Source of the DNA: an uncultured Acidimicrobiia bacterium
GTDB lineage: Bacteria > Actinomycetota > Acidimicrobiia > Acidimicrobiales > CAIXPF01
Direction of reading: 5' to 3'
DNA length: 55,395 bases
Assembly: GCA_903921205.1 (NCBI GenBank)
Contig: CAIXPF010000067.1
Span: forward strand, 1 to 55,395
Shown: in pieces, positions 15,502 to 26,895 of the stretch
How the letters are laid out: each line of letters opens with the position of its first letter
Position numbering within the stretch: the first letter of the stretch is position 1
Notes under the pieces: generated by a model
Database searches by the model: none
Seen by the model: the letters and a program-made list of their open reading frames with translations, nothing else
Told to the model about the DNA's origin: nothing
Position numbers and translations under genes: made by a program

Positions 15502-16430
15502 GCGCCCCCGGCGCCTCCGCCTCCGGACCCTGGGCCGTCATCACCCGCGCCGTCATCACCCGCGCCGTCATCACCCGCGCCGTCATCACCCGCGTCGGCG
15601 TCGGCGCCAGCGGCGTGCCCGGCCACGACGGGTCCGCGCCGGCCGAACACCGCCAACCATCCGAGCGCCAGCACCGTGGCCAACGCTGCGATCAGCAGGT
15701 TGAAGCGGACCCCGAAGAGCTGCTGGGCCGGGTCGATCCGCAACGACTCCACCCAGAACCGGCCGATGCCGTACCCCGCCACGTACACCGCGAACATGCT
15801 GCCCGGACGCAACCGGCCCCGGGTGCGCCGCTCGAGCCACACGATGAAGCCGGCCAGGGCCAGGTTCCACAGGCCCTCGTAGAGGAAGGTCGGATGGTAC
15901 GTGGCGACGTCCTCGTAGCCGGCGGGCCGGTGGGTGGGGTCGATCTGCAAGCCCCACGGCAGGTCGGTGGGTCCGCCGAAGAGCTCCTGGTTCCACCAGT
16001 TGCCCCAGCGTCCGATGGCCTGCGCCACCGGGATGGCCGGGGCCACGATGTCGAGCGCATACCCCGCGGTCATCCCCCGGCGACGGGCGGCCCACAGTCC
16101 GACCAGCACCCCGAGCAGCAGACCACCGGGTATGCCGAGGCCGCCCTCCCAGACCTTGACGGTGTCCCCCCAGTGACCCCGGAAGCGATCGAGGTCGGTG
16201 AGGACGTGGTACAGACGAGCGCCGATCAGCCCGGCGACCACCCCCCACACGGCGATCTGGGAGAAGTCGTCCGGATCGCCACCACGCGCCGCATGGCGTC
16301 GCCGGGCGATCTCGACGGCCGCCATCACCCCGAGGGCGATCATCAGGCCGTAAGCGGTGAGCCGCAGCGGCCCGAGGTGCAGCTGGCCCGACGAAGGGCT
16401 CGGGATCGACCCGACGATGGCGCTCAGCAC
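15498..16430 (-). CDS. lgt: Prolipoprotein diacylglyceryl transferase
   Basis: A 310-residue polytopic membrane enzyme. It moves diacylglycerol from phosphatidylglycerol to the lipobox Cys of preprolipoproteins, the first step of lipoprotein maturation. The family signature is GRWGNWWNQELFGG, with the essential Arg and Asn, and YHPTFLYEGLWN lies in the later periplasmic head. About seven membrane helices are visible. The C-terminus has four GDDGA-type acidic repeats from a 15-bp DNA repeat. GTG 16430 starts 4 bp after the upstream dehydrogenase stop, suggesting translational coupling. Confidence 0.92.
   Translation of the reverse strand: MLSAIVGSIPSPSSGQLHLGPLRLTAYGLMIALGVMAAVEIARRRHAARGGDPDDFSQIAVWGVVAGLIGARLYHVLTDLDRFRGHWGDTVKVWEGGLGIPGGLLLGVLVGLWAARRRGMTAGYALDIVAPAIPVAQAIGRWGNWWNQELFGGPTDLPWGLQIDPTHRPAGYEDVATYHPTFLYEGLWNLALAGFIVWLERRTRGRLRPGSMFAVYVAGYGIGRFWVESLRIDPAQQLFGVRFNLLIAALATVLALGWLAVFGRRGPVVAGHAAGADADAGDDGAGDDGAGDDGAGDDGPGSGGGGAGGA
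15537..15596. repeat. Four tandem 15-bp repeats inside lgt
   Basis: GTCATCACCCGCGCC is repeated three times exactly and once with one change (plus-strand reading). It encodes the GDDGA repeats of the Lgt tail. Copy number is likely to vary between strains. Confidence 0.9.
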
Positions 16431-16434
16431 CGGT

Positions 16435-18210
16435 TCAGGGATGCAGCCGGTGGGTCGGCAGGGCGAACAGGTCGCCGGCACCGGCCGTGGTGGCGCTGTG
16501 CAGCCCGCCGGCCTGCGGCAGCAGCTGCTCGGCGTAGAAGCGCGCCGTCACGAGCTTGTCGTGCGCGAGGTCGGCATCGCCGGTCGCTGCCGCTGCGGTG
16601 GCCGAGCGGGCCAGCAACCAGCCTCCGACGCACAGACCGAACATGCGCAGGTACGGGGTGGATCCTGCCAGCGTGGCGTTGGGGTCGGACGTACCGCGGG
16701 CCAGCAGCCACTCGGTGGCCTCCGCCAACCCGTCGAGCTGCGCATCGAGGTTGGTACGGATCGACTCGTAGCCGGCCCCGGCGAGCTCGAGCTCGGCCCC
16801 GACGCTGCGCATGGTGTCGATGAACTCGCGCACCGACGCACCGCTGCGAATGCCCAGCTTGCGGCCCACGAGGTCGGCGGCCTGGATGCCATTGGTCCCC
16901 TCGTAGATGGGGGCGATGCGCGAATCACGGAAGTGCTGCGCCACCCCGGTCTCCTCCACGAAGCCCATACCGCCGTGGATCTGCAGCGCCAGCGAGGTCA
17001 ACTCGACCCCGAGATCGGTCCCGAACCCCTTGCAGATCGGCGTGAGGAGGCCGACCAGTTCGTTGGAGCGGCTCCGTAGCGCCTCGTCGGGGTGGTGATT
17101 GCTGCGGTCGATGTACGACGCATTCAGCAGGATCAGGCAGCGCAGCGCCTCGATGTACGCCTTCTGGGTCATCAGCATGCGGCGCACGTCGGCATGGTCG
17201 ACGATCGGCGAATCGGCACCCGTCGCGCCCACCGCCTTGCCCTGCCGCCGGTCCTGGGCGTACTGCAACGCCTGCTGGTAGGCGCGTTCGGCCAGCGCCA
17301 GACCTTCCAGGCCGACGGAGAGCCGGGCGTTGTTCATCATCACGAACATGATCCGCATGCCCGTGTTCTCCTCGCCGATGAGGTAGCCGACGGCGTCCTC
17401 GTAGGCGAGCACACAGGTCGGCGAGCCATGGATGCCCAGCTTGTGCTCGATCGACACGCAGCTGACCCCGTTGCGCTCGCCGAGCGACCCGTCCTCGGCG
17501 AGCAGGAACTTGGGCACGATGAAGCAGGAGATGCCCTTGGTGCCCGCCGGCGCGCCAGGGGTCCGGGCCAGCACCAGGTGGACGATCTGCTCGGCCATGT
17601 CGTGCTCGCCGTAGGTGATGTAGATCTTCTGCCCGGTGATGCGGTACGAGCCGTCGTCCTGCGGGATGGCCTTGGTGGTCAGCGCACCCACGTCGGAGCC
17701 GGCGTGCGGCTCGGTGAGGTTCATCGTGCCGGTCCAGGCGCCGCTCACCATCTGGCGTAGGTAGGTCTCCTGCTGCGCCTCGTCGCCGTAGTGCAGCAGG
17801 GCGTCGATGGCACCCTGGGTGAGCAACGGGCAGAGCGAGAACGCCATGTTGGCGGAGGTGAGCATCTCCTGCATGGCCACCCCGACCACCCAGGGGAACC
17901 CGCCGCCGCCGTAGGCCGGCGGGAACGGGACCGACGGCCAGCCGGCATCGACATAGCGCTGGTAGGCCTGCTTGAACCCGCTCGGCGTCACCACCGAGCC
18001 GTCGGGCTGCCATTGGCTGCCCTCGAGGTCGCCGGGCCGGTTGGTCGGCGCCACCACCTCGGCCATGAACCGGCCACACTCCTCGAGCACACCGATGACG
18101 GTGTCGAGGTCGGCGTGCTCGAAGCTCGGCAGGGCCGACAGCTCCCGGTACCCCACGATGTGCTCCAGCACGAATGCCAGATCGGCCAGCGGCGCTACGT
18201 AATCGGTCAC
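16435..18210 (-). CDS. Acyl-CoA dehydrogenase, long form
   Basis: A 591-residue FAD enzyme that oxidises acyl-CoA to trans-2-enoyl-CoA. The length and the ~130-residue C-terminal extension match the long actinobacterial ACAD group (FadE5-like). NLTEPHAGSDVGAL and QKIYITYGEHD lie in the middle beta domain, and IYEGTNGIQA contains the expected catalytic Glu. GTG 18210 is preceded by TACGCT 8 nt upstream, a leaderless signature. Cotranscribed with lgt, an odd pairing that is probably only positional. Chain-length specificity is not readable. Confidence 0.92.
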   Translation of the reverse strand: MTDYVAPLADLAFVLEHIVGYRELSALPSFEHADLDTVIGVLEECGRFMAEVVAPTNRPGDLEGSQWQPDGSVVTPSGFKQAYQRYVDAGWPSVPFPPAYGGGGFPWVVGVAMQEMLTSANMAFSLCPLLTQGAIDALLHYGDEAQQETYLRQMVSGAWTGTMNLTEPHAGSDVGALTTKAIPQDDGSYRITGQKIYITYGEHDMAEQIVHLVLARTPGAPAGTKGISCFIVPKFLLAEDGSLGERNGVSCVSIEHKLGIHGSPTCVLAYEDAVGYLIGEENTGMRIMFVMMNNARLSVGLEGLALAERAYQQALQYAQDRRQGKAVGATGADSPIVDHADVRRMLMTQKAYIEALRCLILLNASYIDRSNHHPDEALRSRSNELVGLLTPICKGFGTDLGVELTSLALQIHGGMGFVEETGVAQHFRDSRIAPIYEGTNGIQAADLVGRKLGIRSGASVREFIDTMRSVGAELELAGAGYESIRTNLDAQLDGLAEATEWLLARGTSDPNATLAGSTPYLRMFGLCVGGWLLARSATAAAATGDADLAHDKLVTARFYAEQLLPQAGGLHSATTAGAGDLFALPTHRLHP

Positions 18211-18322
18211 GTCGCAGGAGCGTAGCGGTGGATCCGGCCGTCTGGAGGGACGACTGACGCTCGGCTGTCGCGGCCGCTACGGGAGGGGCCCTCCGGCAGG
18301 CCGCGGCACGACGGCAACGACA

Positions 18323-18350
18323 CGGCCCCGGGTGCGAGCACCCGGGGCCG
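18323..18350. terminator. Strong hairpin terminator after an acyl-CoA dehydrogenase gene
   Basis: A perfect 13-bp stem (CGGCCCCGGGTGC with its complement) with a 2-nt gap that opens to a small loop. It lies 25 bp beyond the minus-strand gene end at 18376. There is no U tract, as is common in actinobacteria. Confidence 0.65.
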
Positions 18351-18375
18351 TCGGTCGGACGTCGGACCGTGTCGC

Positions 18376-19626
18376 TCAGGAGCGGCGGGTCTCGTTCCAG
18401 GGGCCTTCGTCGGAACGGGGCTCCTTGGGCAGGCCGAGCACCCGTTCACCGAGGATGTTCCGTTGGATCTCGTTCGAGCCGGAGTAGATCGACGCCGGAC
18501 GGGCACCCAGGAAGTGGGTCACCCAGCGGTAGGACGAATCGGGATCGCCCGCCGCCTCCGGCGCGATGGTCGACAGCGGCGACGCACCGCTCGGGGCCAT
18601 GGCGTCGGCACCGAGGAGGTTCGTGGCCAGCTCGGTCATCTTCTGGAACAGCTCGCTCCACAACAGCTTGTTGATCGAGGACTCCGGGCCGAGCACGTCG
18701 TCCTTGAGCACCGAGGTCAGCGTCCGCAGACCGTAGAAGCGGAGGATCTCGGCCTTGGACTGGCACCACGCCAGCTGCTGGCGGATCACCGGGTCGTTGT
18801 CGAGGCCCTTGTCCCGGGCGATGCGCACCAGGCCGTCGGCCACCGCCTTCATCCGGTAGGAGACCGTCGTGGCGTCGTCGCCCCGTTCGTAGGCCAGCAG
18901 CTGGTTCGCCACCCGCCAGCCCTCGTGGACCCCGCCGATGATGCAGTCCTTGGCCGTGCGGGCGTCGCTGAAGAACACCTCGTTGAAATCGTGGCTGCCC
19001 GTGATGTTGATGATCGGCCGCACCTCGATACCGGGCTGGTCGAGCGGGCAGAGCAGGAACGAGATGCCCTTGTGCTTGATGGCGGTCGGATCGGTCCGAC
19101 ACAGCACGAAAATCCAGTTCGCGGTGTGACCTTCCGAGGTCCAGATCTTCTGGCCGTTGATCACCCACTCGTCGCCGTCGAGCACCGCCGAAGTGCCCAA
19201 CGAGGCGAGGTCGGAACCCGAGTTCGGCTCCGAGTAGCCCTGGCACCAGCGATCCTGACCGGAGAGGATGCGCGGCAGGTAGTACCGCTTCTGCTCCTCG
19301 GTGCCCATCACCATGATCGTCGGGCCGATCATCGACATGCCGAAGCCGTCGTTGGGTCCCCCGGTGGGAACCGCAGCCTTGGCGAACTCCTCGTGCAGCA
19401 CCACCCGTTCGATGGCGGACAGACCCGAGCCGCCGTACTCCTTGGGCCACGCCGGGGCGATCAGGTCGTTGTCGACCAGCCGCTGACGCCACTGGGCTAC
19501 CCACGCGTCGCGTTCCTCGGCCTCCAGGGTGCCCACCCCGCTCCAGCCGGCGGGCAGGTTGTCGCCCAGGAACGCCTGGATCCTCGTGCGGAATGACTCC
19601 GCTTCTGCTGAGTAACGCGGGTCCAT
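18376..19626 (-). CDS. Acyl-CoA dehydrogenase, standard length
   Basis: A 416-residue FAD-dependent ACAD. KEYGGSGLSAIERVVLHEEF lies in the N-terminal helical domain, and WCQGYSEPNSGSDLASL with NGQKIWTSEGHTANW in the beta domain. The C-terminal ARPASIYSGSNEIQRNILGE occupies the region of the catalytic loop, with Ser where many members have Glu, so the base may sit elsewhere as in several actinobacterial FadE heterodimer subunits. ATG 19626 has AAGGGAG 6 nt upstream. It is isolated from the other dehydrogenase by a terminator. Confidence 0.9.
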   Translation of the reverse strand: MDPRYSAEAESFRTRIQAFLGDNLPAGWSGVGTLEAEERDAWVAQWRQRLVDNDLIAPAWPKEYGGSGLSAIERVVLHEEFAKAAVPTGGPNDGFGMSMIGPTIMVMGTEEQKRYYLPRILSGQDRWCQGYSEPNSGSDLASLGTSAVLDGDEWVINGQKIWTSEGHTANWIFVLCRTDPTAIKHKGISFLLCPLDQPGIEVRPIINITGSHDFNEVFFSDARTAKDCIIGGVHEGWRVANQLLAYERGDDATTVSYRMKAVADGLVRIARDKGLDNDPVIRQQLAWCQSKAEILRFYGLRTLTSVLKDDVLGPESSINKLLWSELFQKMTELATNLLGADAMAPSGASPLSTIAPEAAGDPDSSYRWVTHFLGARPASIYSGSNEIQRNILGERVLGLPKEPRSDEGPWNETRRS

Positions 19627-19707
19627 GGTCGCTCCCTTGGTCTCAGTACCCGGTCGGATCGTAGTTGGCCCGTAGCGGTCAGCCTCAACGCAAGCGTCGA
19701 CCGCTGC

Positions 19708-19746
19708 CCGGGCGGGGCCGGCCGGGGCGGGGCGGGGCGGGGCGGC
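19708..19746. repeat. G-rich tandem run (GGGGC repeats)
   Basis: GGGGC is repeated at least four times in a row upstream of the dehydrogenase start. It could fold as a G-quadruplex on the plus strand or be a slippage hot spot. Confidence 0.6.
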
Positions 19747-19868
19747 CGGTGCAGGTGGACCCGAGCGTCCCCATCCGTTCCTTCTCATCCAGACAGGGGA
19801 GGACGTCACCCGGCCCGAACCGGTTCCATGGGAACGGTCGGACGCGAAGTCCGGAAGGGACGACGATC

Positions 19869-20126
19869 ATGGACAGCAACCTCATCCACAACCCCGAACC
19901 GGGCAACGGGCGCCGCAAGATCGCCCTGGCGCTCGCTGCGGTGGCCGTGACGTCACTGGTGCTGGCCAGCCAGGCCTCCGCCAAGCCCGGCAAGGCCAAG
20001 AAGGATCGGTCCGGCGGCGGGGTGCAGACCGAGTCGATCGTCGGCGTCACCACGATGCCGCCGAGCACCTCCACGACCCTTGCCGCGCTGGGTTGGGGCG
20101 AGGTCGAGGGCGTGCGCTGGCGCTGA
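19869..20126 (+). CDS. Short secreted protein, paralogue of its neighbour
   Basis: An 85-residue protein. A basic start (GNGRRK) is followed by the hydrophobic core IALALAAVAVTSLVLA and cleavage near SQASAKPGK. The mature chain is only ~45 residues, basic then Thr/Ser-rich, with no Cys. ATG 19869 has AAGGGA 9 nt upstream. The signal region RRKIALALAAVA...ASAKPGK is nearly the same as in the next gene (RRKIAIALAAVA...ATAKPGK), so the two arose by duplication. Role unknown. Confidence 0.6.
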   Translation: MDSNLIHNPEPGNGRRKIALALAAVAVTSLVLASQASAKPGKAKKDRSGGGVQTESIVGVTTMPPSTSTTLAALGWGEVEGVRWR

Positions 20127-20182
20127 GCCGGCCAGAAGAACACCACCGGCACAGAAGCGACATCGAGCAGGTCCACACCAGA

Positions 20183-20797
20183 ATGAAGATCACCTCGTCG
20201 AACGGTCCCGCACCGACCGGGGGCAGCCGCCGCAAGATCGCCATCGCCCTCGCCGCCGTCGCCGCGGCCGCGCTGCTCTTCGCCGGCCAGGCCACCGCCA
20301 AGCCCGGCAAGGAGCGCGAACGCCACGGACGTCCCGAACGGCCGAGCGTCGAGACGACGACCACGATCGCGGCGGTGCCCACCACCACCGTCCAGTCGAA
20401 CACGACCCTGATCACCAGGCCGACCACCACCACGACGACGACGAGCACGACCACCGGCGGTGGACCCGAGTGCGGCCCGCGTTGGAAGGTGGAGGGACCC
20501 GGCTGCGTGCCGTGCGATCTGTCGGGCACCTCGACCACCCAGGTCGGCGGGACGTGTGCGCCACCGCCGTCCACGACCACGACCATGGCCACTGCGACCA
20601 CGACCACTGCGATCACGACCACTGCGATCCCGACCACCACGATCGTCCCCACCGCGGTCCCGATCACCACGACCACGACCGAGGTCCCGGAAGAACTCGC
20701 GGTGCCCAACCCCTGGGAGGAACCGAACCATGGGTGCACGGAGGGGGCGTACTGGTACGGGAACGGCTGCGTCTCCGACGGCAGGGTGTGGCGGTAG
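20183..20797 (+). CDS. Secreted Thr-rich protein with Cys-rich ends
   Basis: A 204-residue protein. It has the same signal peptide type as the previous gene (GGSRRKIAIALAAVAAAALL, then ATAKPGK). The mature protein alternates Thr-rich linkers (TTTTTTTSTTTGGG and others) with two small Cys modules: PECGPRWKVEGPGCVPCDL through GGTCAPP, and a C-terminal HGCTEGAYWYGNGC. The Cys pairs may form disulfides outside the cell. The Thr tracts are likely glycosylated. ATG 20183 has only a weak ribosome site, GCAGG well upstream. No family is recognised. Confidence 0.6.
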   Translation: MKITSSNGPAPTGGSRRKIAIALAAVAAAALLFAGQATAKPGKERERHGRPERPSVETTTTIAAVPTTTVQSNTTLITRPTTTTTTTSTTTGGGPECGPRWKVEGPGCVPCDLSGTSTTQVGGTCAPPPSTTTTMATATTTTAITTTAIPTTTIVPTAVPITTTTTEVPEELAVPNPWEEPNHGCTEGAYWYGNGCVSDGRVWR

Positions 20798-20954
20798 CGG
20801 CCGGTCGTGCAAGACGCTCGGCGGGCGTCGGCGATGCGACGTCCGCCGAAGTTCTGCTTCGGTTCGGGGGCCATCGCGCCGATAGCGCAAACGCACGACG
20901 CAACTCGGCGTCCGGCGAGCACCGGAGCCACCCGTTGAGTCTGCCCTCGACAAC

Positions 20955-22763
20955 ATGACCGAACGATCCGATCCCACCGATGCCGGCGCGCCGGCCGACC
21001 GCGTCACGCCTGCCTCCGGGCGTCGACCGAGGATCGATCACGCCCTGTTGCGCACCATCAACCTGTCGCTCGCCCTGGTGATCGGCATCGAGCTCGGCCT
21101 CGCCTGGTTGGTCGATCGCGACAACCCGGCCACGCTCGGCCCCGTGCTCGCCTGGTGGGTATTCGCGCTGGCTTTCGCCGCCACCGAGCTGGCGATCTTC
21201 GACATCGAGCTCGACCGGGAACAGATCACCTTCACCTTCGCCGAGATCCCCCTCGTCGTCGGCCTGTTCGTGTCGAGTCCGTTGCCGGTGCTCCTGGCCC
21301 GGCTGGGCGGGACATTTCTGGTGTTGGTGCTGGTCACCCGGCAGATGCCGCGCAAGACGCTGCTCAACGTCTCCGCCACCGGCGCCGAGTGCATCGTGGC
21401 GTTCCTGGTGTTCCACGTCGTGTCCGACGGCGCGGACATCACCCAACCCCGCAGCTGGCTGGCGGCCGGCATCGCCCTCGTCGTCGCCGATCTGACGTCG
21501 CTGTCGGTGGTGCACCTGGCCATGGTCTTCCACGGGGCACCGGTGCGGTTCTCGCCGCTGATCCCGACCACCCTGGTCACCGCGCTGACCAACACCAGCC
21601 TGGCCATCACCGGCCTGCTCCTGCTCCAGGTGAGCCCGCTGGCCCTGTTCCCGCTGATCACCGTGGTCGGCATCGTCATCATGGCCTGGCACAGCTACGC
21701 CGCGCTGGCCGCCCGTCTCGACAGCATGAGCCTGCTCTACGACTTCACCCGGCTCGTGGCCGGCAGCCAGCACTCCAGCGACGTGGTGGCACCGCTGCTG
21801 AGCCGCCTGCGTGAGCTGCTCGCCGCCGAGTTCGTGGTGGTCCACCTGTTGGACCGCAACGACGCCGAGGGCAGCTCGGTGGAGACCTGGATGGATGCGA
21901 CCAGCCATCAGCTGGCCGCTGCACCCGGTGACCTGCGCCAACGGCTGGTGGCGTTCGACGATGCAAACCCGCAGCACGCCCGGTACAGCCCGCTCGATCG
22001 GCACCGCGCCCTCGCCGCCGACCTCGGCCGGCCGGACGGGCTCGCTGCCGCGCTCTACTCGGGCGACGAGCTGTTCGGGGTGCTGATCGTCGACTCCCAC
22101 CGCATGGACCTCGGTCCCTTCGCCGCCGATGACGCCCGCCTGTTCGACACGCTGAGCCGCCATGCCGCTTCGGCGCTCGACAACGCCAAGCTGATCGACC
22201 GTCTCCGTCACGAGAACCGGCAGCGGCTGCACGAGGCACGCCACGACCCGCTGACCGGCCTGCCCAACCGGGCCGACTTCAACCGTCGCTTCGCCGACCT
22301 CCTCGACGAGGCCGCCGACCTCGGCGGCTCGCTCGGCGTCGGGCTGATCGACCTCGACAAGTTCAAACAGGTCAACGACACCCTCGGCCACCACGTGGGC
22401 GACCTGCTGCTGACCGCCGTCGCCGAACGGCTGCGCATCGGCCTCGAGGCCGGGGTCCTGCTCGCCCGGCTGGGCGGCGACGAGTTCGCGCTCCTCGCCC
22501 CGCAGCACAACAGCCCCGCCGAGCTGCTGGCGCTGGGCGTCCGGATCGAGGCCATGGTCCGTCAGCCCTTCAACCTCGACGGGCACGTGGTCGAGATCGG
22601 GGCCAGCATCGGATTCAGCTGCTTCCCGCAACATGGGAACGACCCGGTGGGCCTGTTGCGCAACGCCGACCACGCCATGTACCGGGCCAAGCAGTACGCG
22701 AACCGCCATCACGTGGAAGTGGCGGGACGCGACCAGCGCACCCGCACCCCCGCTGACCGCTGA
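20955..22763 (+). CDS. Membrane diguanylate cyclase with GAF-like domain
   Basis: A 602-residue protein that makes cyclic di-GMP from two GTP. Residues ~28-250 hold about eight membrane helices, a MASE-like sensor of unknown type. Residues ~265-410 look like a GAF sensor domain. The GGDEF domain runs from ~425 to 590, with ARHDPLTGLPNRADFNRRF at its start and an intact GGDEF signature at 507-511. The inhibitory RxxD site usually found five residues before is absent (EAGVLLAR), so product inhibition at that site is unlikely. There is no EAL domain. The 157-bp leader shows no convincing riboswitch. Confidence 0.9.
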   Translation: MTERSDPTDAGAPADRVTPASGRRPRIDHALLRTINLSLALVIGIELGLAWLVDRDNPATLGPVLAWWVFALAFAATELAIFDIELDREQITFTFAEIPLVVGLFVSSPLPVLLARLGGTFLVLVLVTRQMPRKTLLNVSATGAECIVAFLVFHVVSDGADITQPRSWLAAGIALVVADLTSLSVVHLAMVFHGAPVRFSPLIPTTLVTALTNTSLAITGLLLLQVSPLALFPLITVVGIVIMAWHSYAALAARLDSMSLLYDFTRLVAGSQHSSDVVAPLLSRLRELLAAEFVVVHLLDRNDAEGSSVETWMDATSHQLAAAPGDLRQRLVAFDDANPQHARYSPLDRHRALAADLGRPDGLAAALYSGDELFGVLIVDSHRMDLGPFAADDARLFDTLSRHAASALDNAKLIDRLRHENRQRLHEARHDPLTGLPNRADFNRRFADLLDEAADLGGSLGVGLIDLDKFKQVNDTLGHHVGDLLLTAVAERLRIGLEAGVLLARLGGDEFALLAPQHNSPAELLALGVRIEAMVRQPFNLDGHVVEIGASIGFSCFPQHGNDPVGLLRNADHAMYRAKQYANRHHVEVAGRDQRTRTPADR

Positions 22764-22794
22764 CCGCTGACACCGGGCGGATCGGGACGCGCCC

Positions 22795-22820
22795 GGGGGC
22801 CGGCCGATGGGCCGACCCCC
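22795..22820. terminator. Shared hairpin between convergent genes
   Basis: GGGGGCCGGCC pairs with GGCCGACCCCC (one mismatch) around a GATG loop. It lies between the diguanylate cyclase stop and the clpB stop and could act on both strands. Confidence 0.5.
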
Positions 22821-22851
22821 CCCTCCGGGACCCGCGACGGACGGGTGACGT

Positions 22852-25340
<2,489 letters not shown>

Positions 25341-25344
<4 letters not shown>

Positions 25345-25793
25345 GGGGTGATCCTTCGGCTGATCCGGGTCGTTGTCGCCCGGCGAGAATGAAACGAGGA
25401 AGTAGTCGCAGAAGATGCAGACGTAGAAACAGCAGACGTAGAGACAGCAGACGTAACGGAGGACGACACTGCGGAGGACGGCGAGGAGCGGGTCGAGGGC
25501 GAGGAGCGGGTCGAGGGCGAGGCGCCCAAGGCGATCCGCAGGCCCCGCAGCTCGTCCTCGAGGTCGAGCACGAGCTTGATGCCCACGTGCGGCAGGCCCA
25601 GCCGGGTCAGCTCGGCGATACGGGCCACACGGACGAGATCGGCATCGGAGTAGCGCCGTCCGCCGCCGGCAGTTCGGGCCGGTACGACCAGGCCCACCCG
25701 CTCGTAGGCCCGGAGGGTCTGGGGGTGGATCCCGGCGAGGTCGGCGGCGACGGAGATGACGTAGCGGGGGTAGTCGGCATCCCGGCTCATCAT
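25341..25793 (-). CDS. hspR: HspR heat-shock repressor (MerR family)
   Basis: A 150-residue protein. The MerR-type winged helix is seen in [20 protein letters not shown] followed by [20 protein letters not shown]. HspR binds the HAIR inverted repeat with DnaK as co-repressor and shuts off heat-shock genes. The C-terminal ~55 residues are a Ser/Thr/Ala-rich low-complexity tail, longer than usual. Two ATG codons open the gene (25793 and 25790), and the first overlaps the dnaJ stop. The downstream overlap with clpB indicates one transcript. A HAIR box lies before dnaJ. Confidence 0.9.
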
Positions 25794-26710
25794 CGGGTCC
25801 CCCGCGGCGAGGCCCGCTGCTGTTCGAGCACGGCCAACTGTTCGAGCAGAGCCCGCTCCTCGGTGCTGACGTGCTGGGGCACGGCGACCTCGATGGTGAC
25901 GAGCAGGTCGTGGCCCGCTGCGCCACGGCCCTTGGCCCGCAGCACCCGTCCGGTGCGCGAGCCCGGCGGCACCTTCAACCGCACCGCTGCGCCGTCGAGG
26001 GTCGGGGCCTCGATCTCGGCACCGAGCACGGCCTCGGTGTAGGTGACCGGGACCGTCACCGTCAGGTCATGACCCTTGCGCCCGAACGTGGGGTGGGCCG
26101 CAACCGACAGCTCGAGCAGCAGATCGCCGGCCGGACCACCGTTGACACCCGGCTCGCCCTTGCCCCGCAGCCGGATGGTCTGGCCGTCCTTCACCCCGGC
26201 GGGTAGACGGGTCTTCACCTGGCGGCCGCCCACGGTGATCGTCGTCTCGAGGCCCGAAACGGCGTCGACGAAGTCGAGGCTCAGGTGCGCCTGCACGTCG
26301 ACCCCCGGTCGGGGCCCCATCGCCCCGCCACGCCGCGGCCCACGAGCCGGGCCACCACCGCCGAACAGTCCGCTGAGCAGATCGTTGAGGTTCACGTCGC
26401 CGTCGAAGAACGGACCCCCCGGACCACCGGGCCCGCCCGGACCGCCGCGCCCGGCCCCGAACCCACCCTCACGGGACAGGCGACGGAACTCGTCGTACTC
26501 CTTGCGGGTCTTGGCGTCGCTGAGCACCTCCTTGGCCCTCGACACGGCCTTGAAGCGCTCCTCTGCGGCCTTGTCGCCGGGGTTGCGGTCGGGGTGCAGT
26601 TCACGGGCGAGCTTCTTGTAGGCCTTCTTCACCTCGTCCTCGGAGGCGGTGGCGGCCACGCCGAGCACGGCGTAGAAGTCGGTTTCGAGCCAGTCCTGAT
26701 GTGCGTTCAT
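25790..26710 (-). CDS. DnaJ co-chaperone, CbpA-like (no zinc finger)
   Basis: A 306-residue protein. The J domain is at residues ~8-75, with the essential HPD motif in [15 protein letters not shown] Gly-rich linker follows ([19 protein letters not shown]), then two beta-sandwich substrate-binding domains ([19 protein letters not shown] onward). The four CxxCxGxG zinc repeats are absent, so it belongs to the CbpA/DnaJ2 class rather than canonical DnaJ. ATG 26710 has GGAGGTG 8 nt upstream. It is first in the dnaJ-hspR-clpB operon; dnaK and grpE are not in the window. Confidence 0.92.
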   Translation of the reverse strand: MNAHQDWLETDFYAVLGVAATASEDEVKKAYKKLARELHPDRNPGDKAAEERFKAVSRAKEVLSDAKTRKEYDEFRRLSREGGFGAGRGGPGGPGGPGGPFFDGDVNLNDLLSGLFGGGGPARGPRRGGAMGPRPGVDVQAHLSLDFVDAVSGLETTITVGGRQVKTRLPAGVKDGQTIRLRGKGEPGVNGGPAGDLLLELSVAAHPTFGRKGHDLTVTVPVTYTEAVLGAEIEAPTLDGAAVRLKVPPGSRTGRVLRAKGRGAAGHDLLVTIEVAVPQHVSTEERALLEQLAVLEQQRASPRGTR

Positions 26711-26733
26711 AGTTGAGTCACCTCCGCTCAACT
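26711..26733. promoter_or_regulatory. HAIR operator for HspR
   Basis: The inverted repeat AGTTGAG-N9-CTCAACT contains TTGAGC-N7-ACTCAA on the minus strand, matching the HspR-associated inverted repeat (TTGAGT-N7-ACTCAA) with one change. It covers the dnaJ ribosome-binding site. Confidence 0.8.
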
Positions 26734-26756
26734 TACCTACTGAATGTTTCTATTCC
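26730..26756 (-). promoter_or_regulatory. Candidate SigH/SigR-type promoter of the heat-shock operon
   Basis: GGAAT (26752-26756), 19 nt, then GTT (26730-26732) on the minus strand. This matches the GGAAT-N18/19-GTT pattern of actinobacterial SigH/SigR promoters and partly overlaps the HAIR box. Confidence 0.45.
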
Positions 26757-26895
26757 GCGCCCGCCGGTCGTGCATCGTCCGATCGGCCCGCATCGCGCCG
26801 CCGAAGGTCCCCGTTCGCGGTTCCGACCCGCCCGTTCGGGCCGAATCGCCCCGTTCGCCGTGCAGTTGCCGGTCGTCGCAGGCCACGATGGACCC

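Noticed and set aside
20798-20954. Possible cyclic di-GMP riboswitch before the diguanylate cyclase (GCAAACGCACGACGCAA)
   Set aside because: The GCAAAC and GACGCAA words are too close to hold the P2 hairpin and the flanking blocks do not match.
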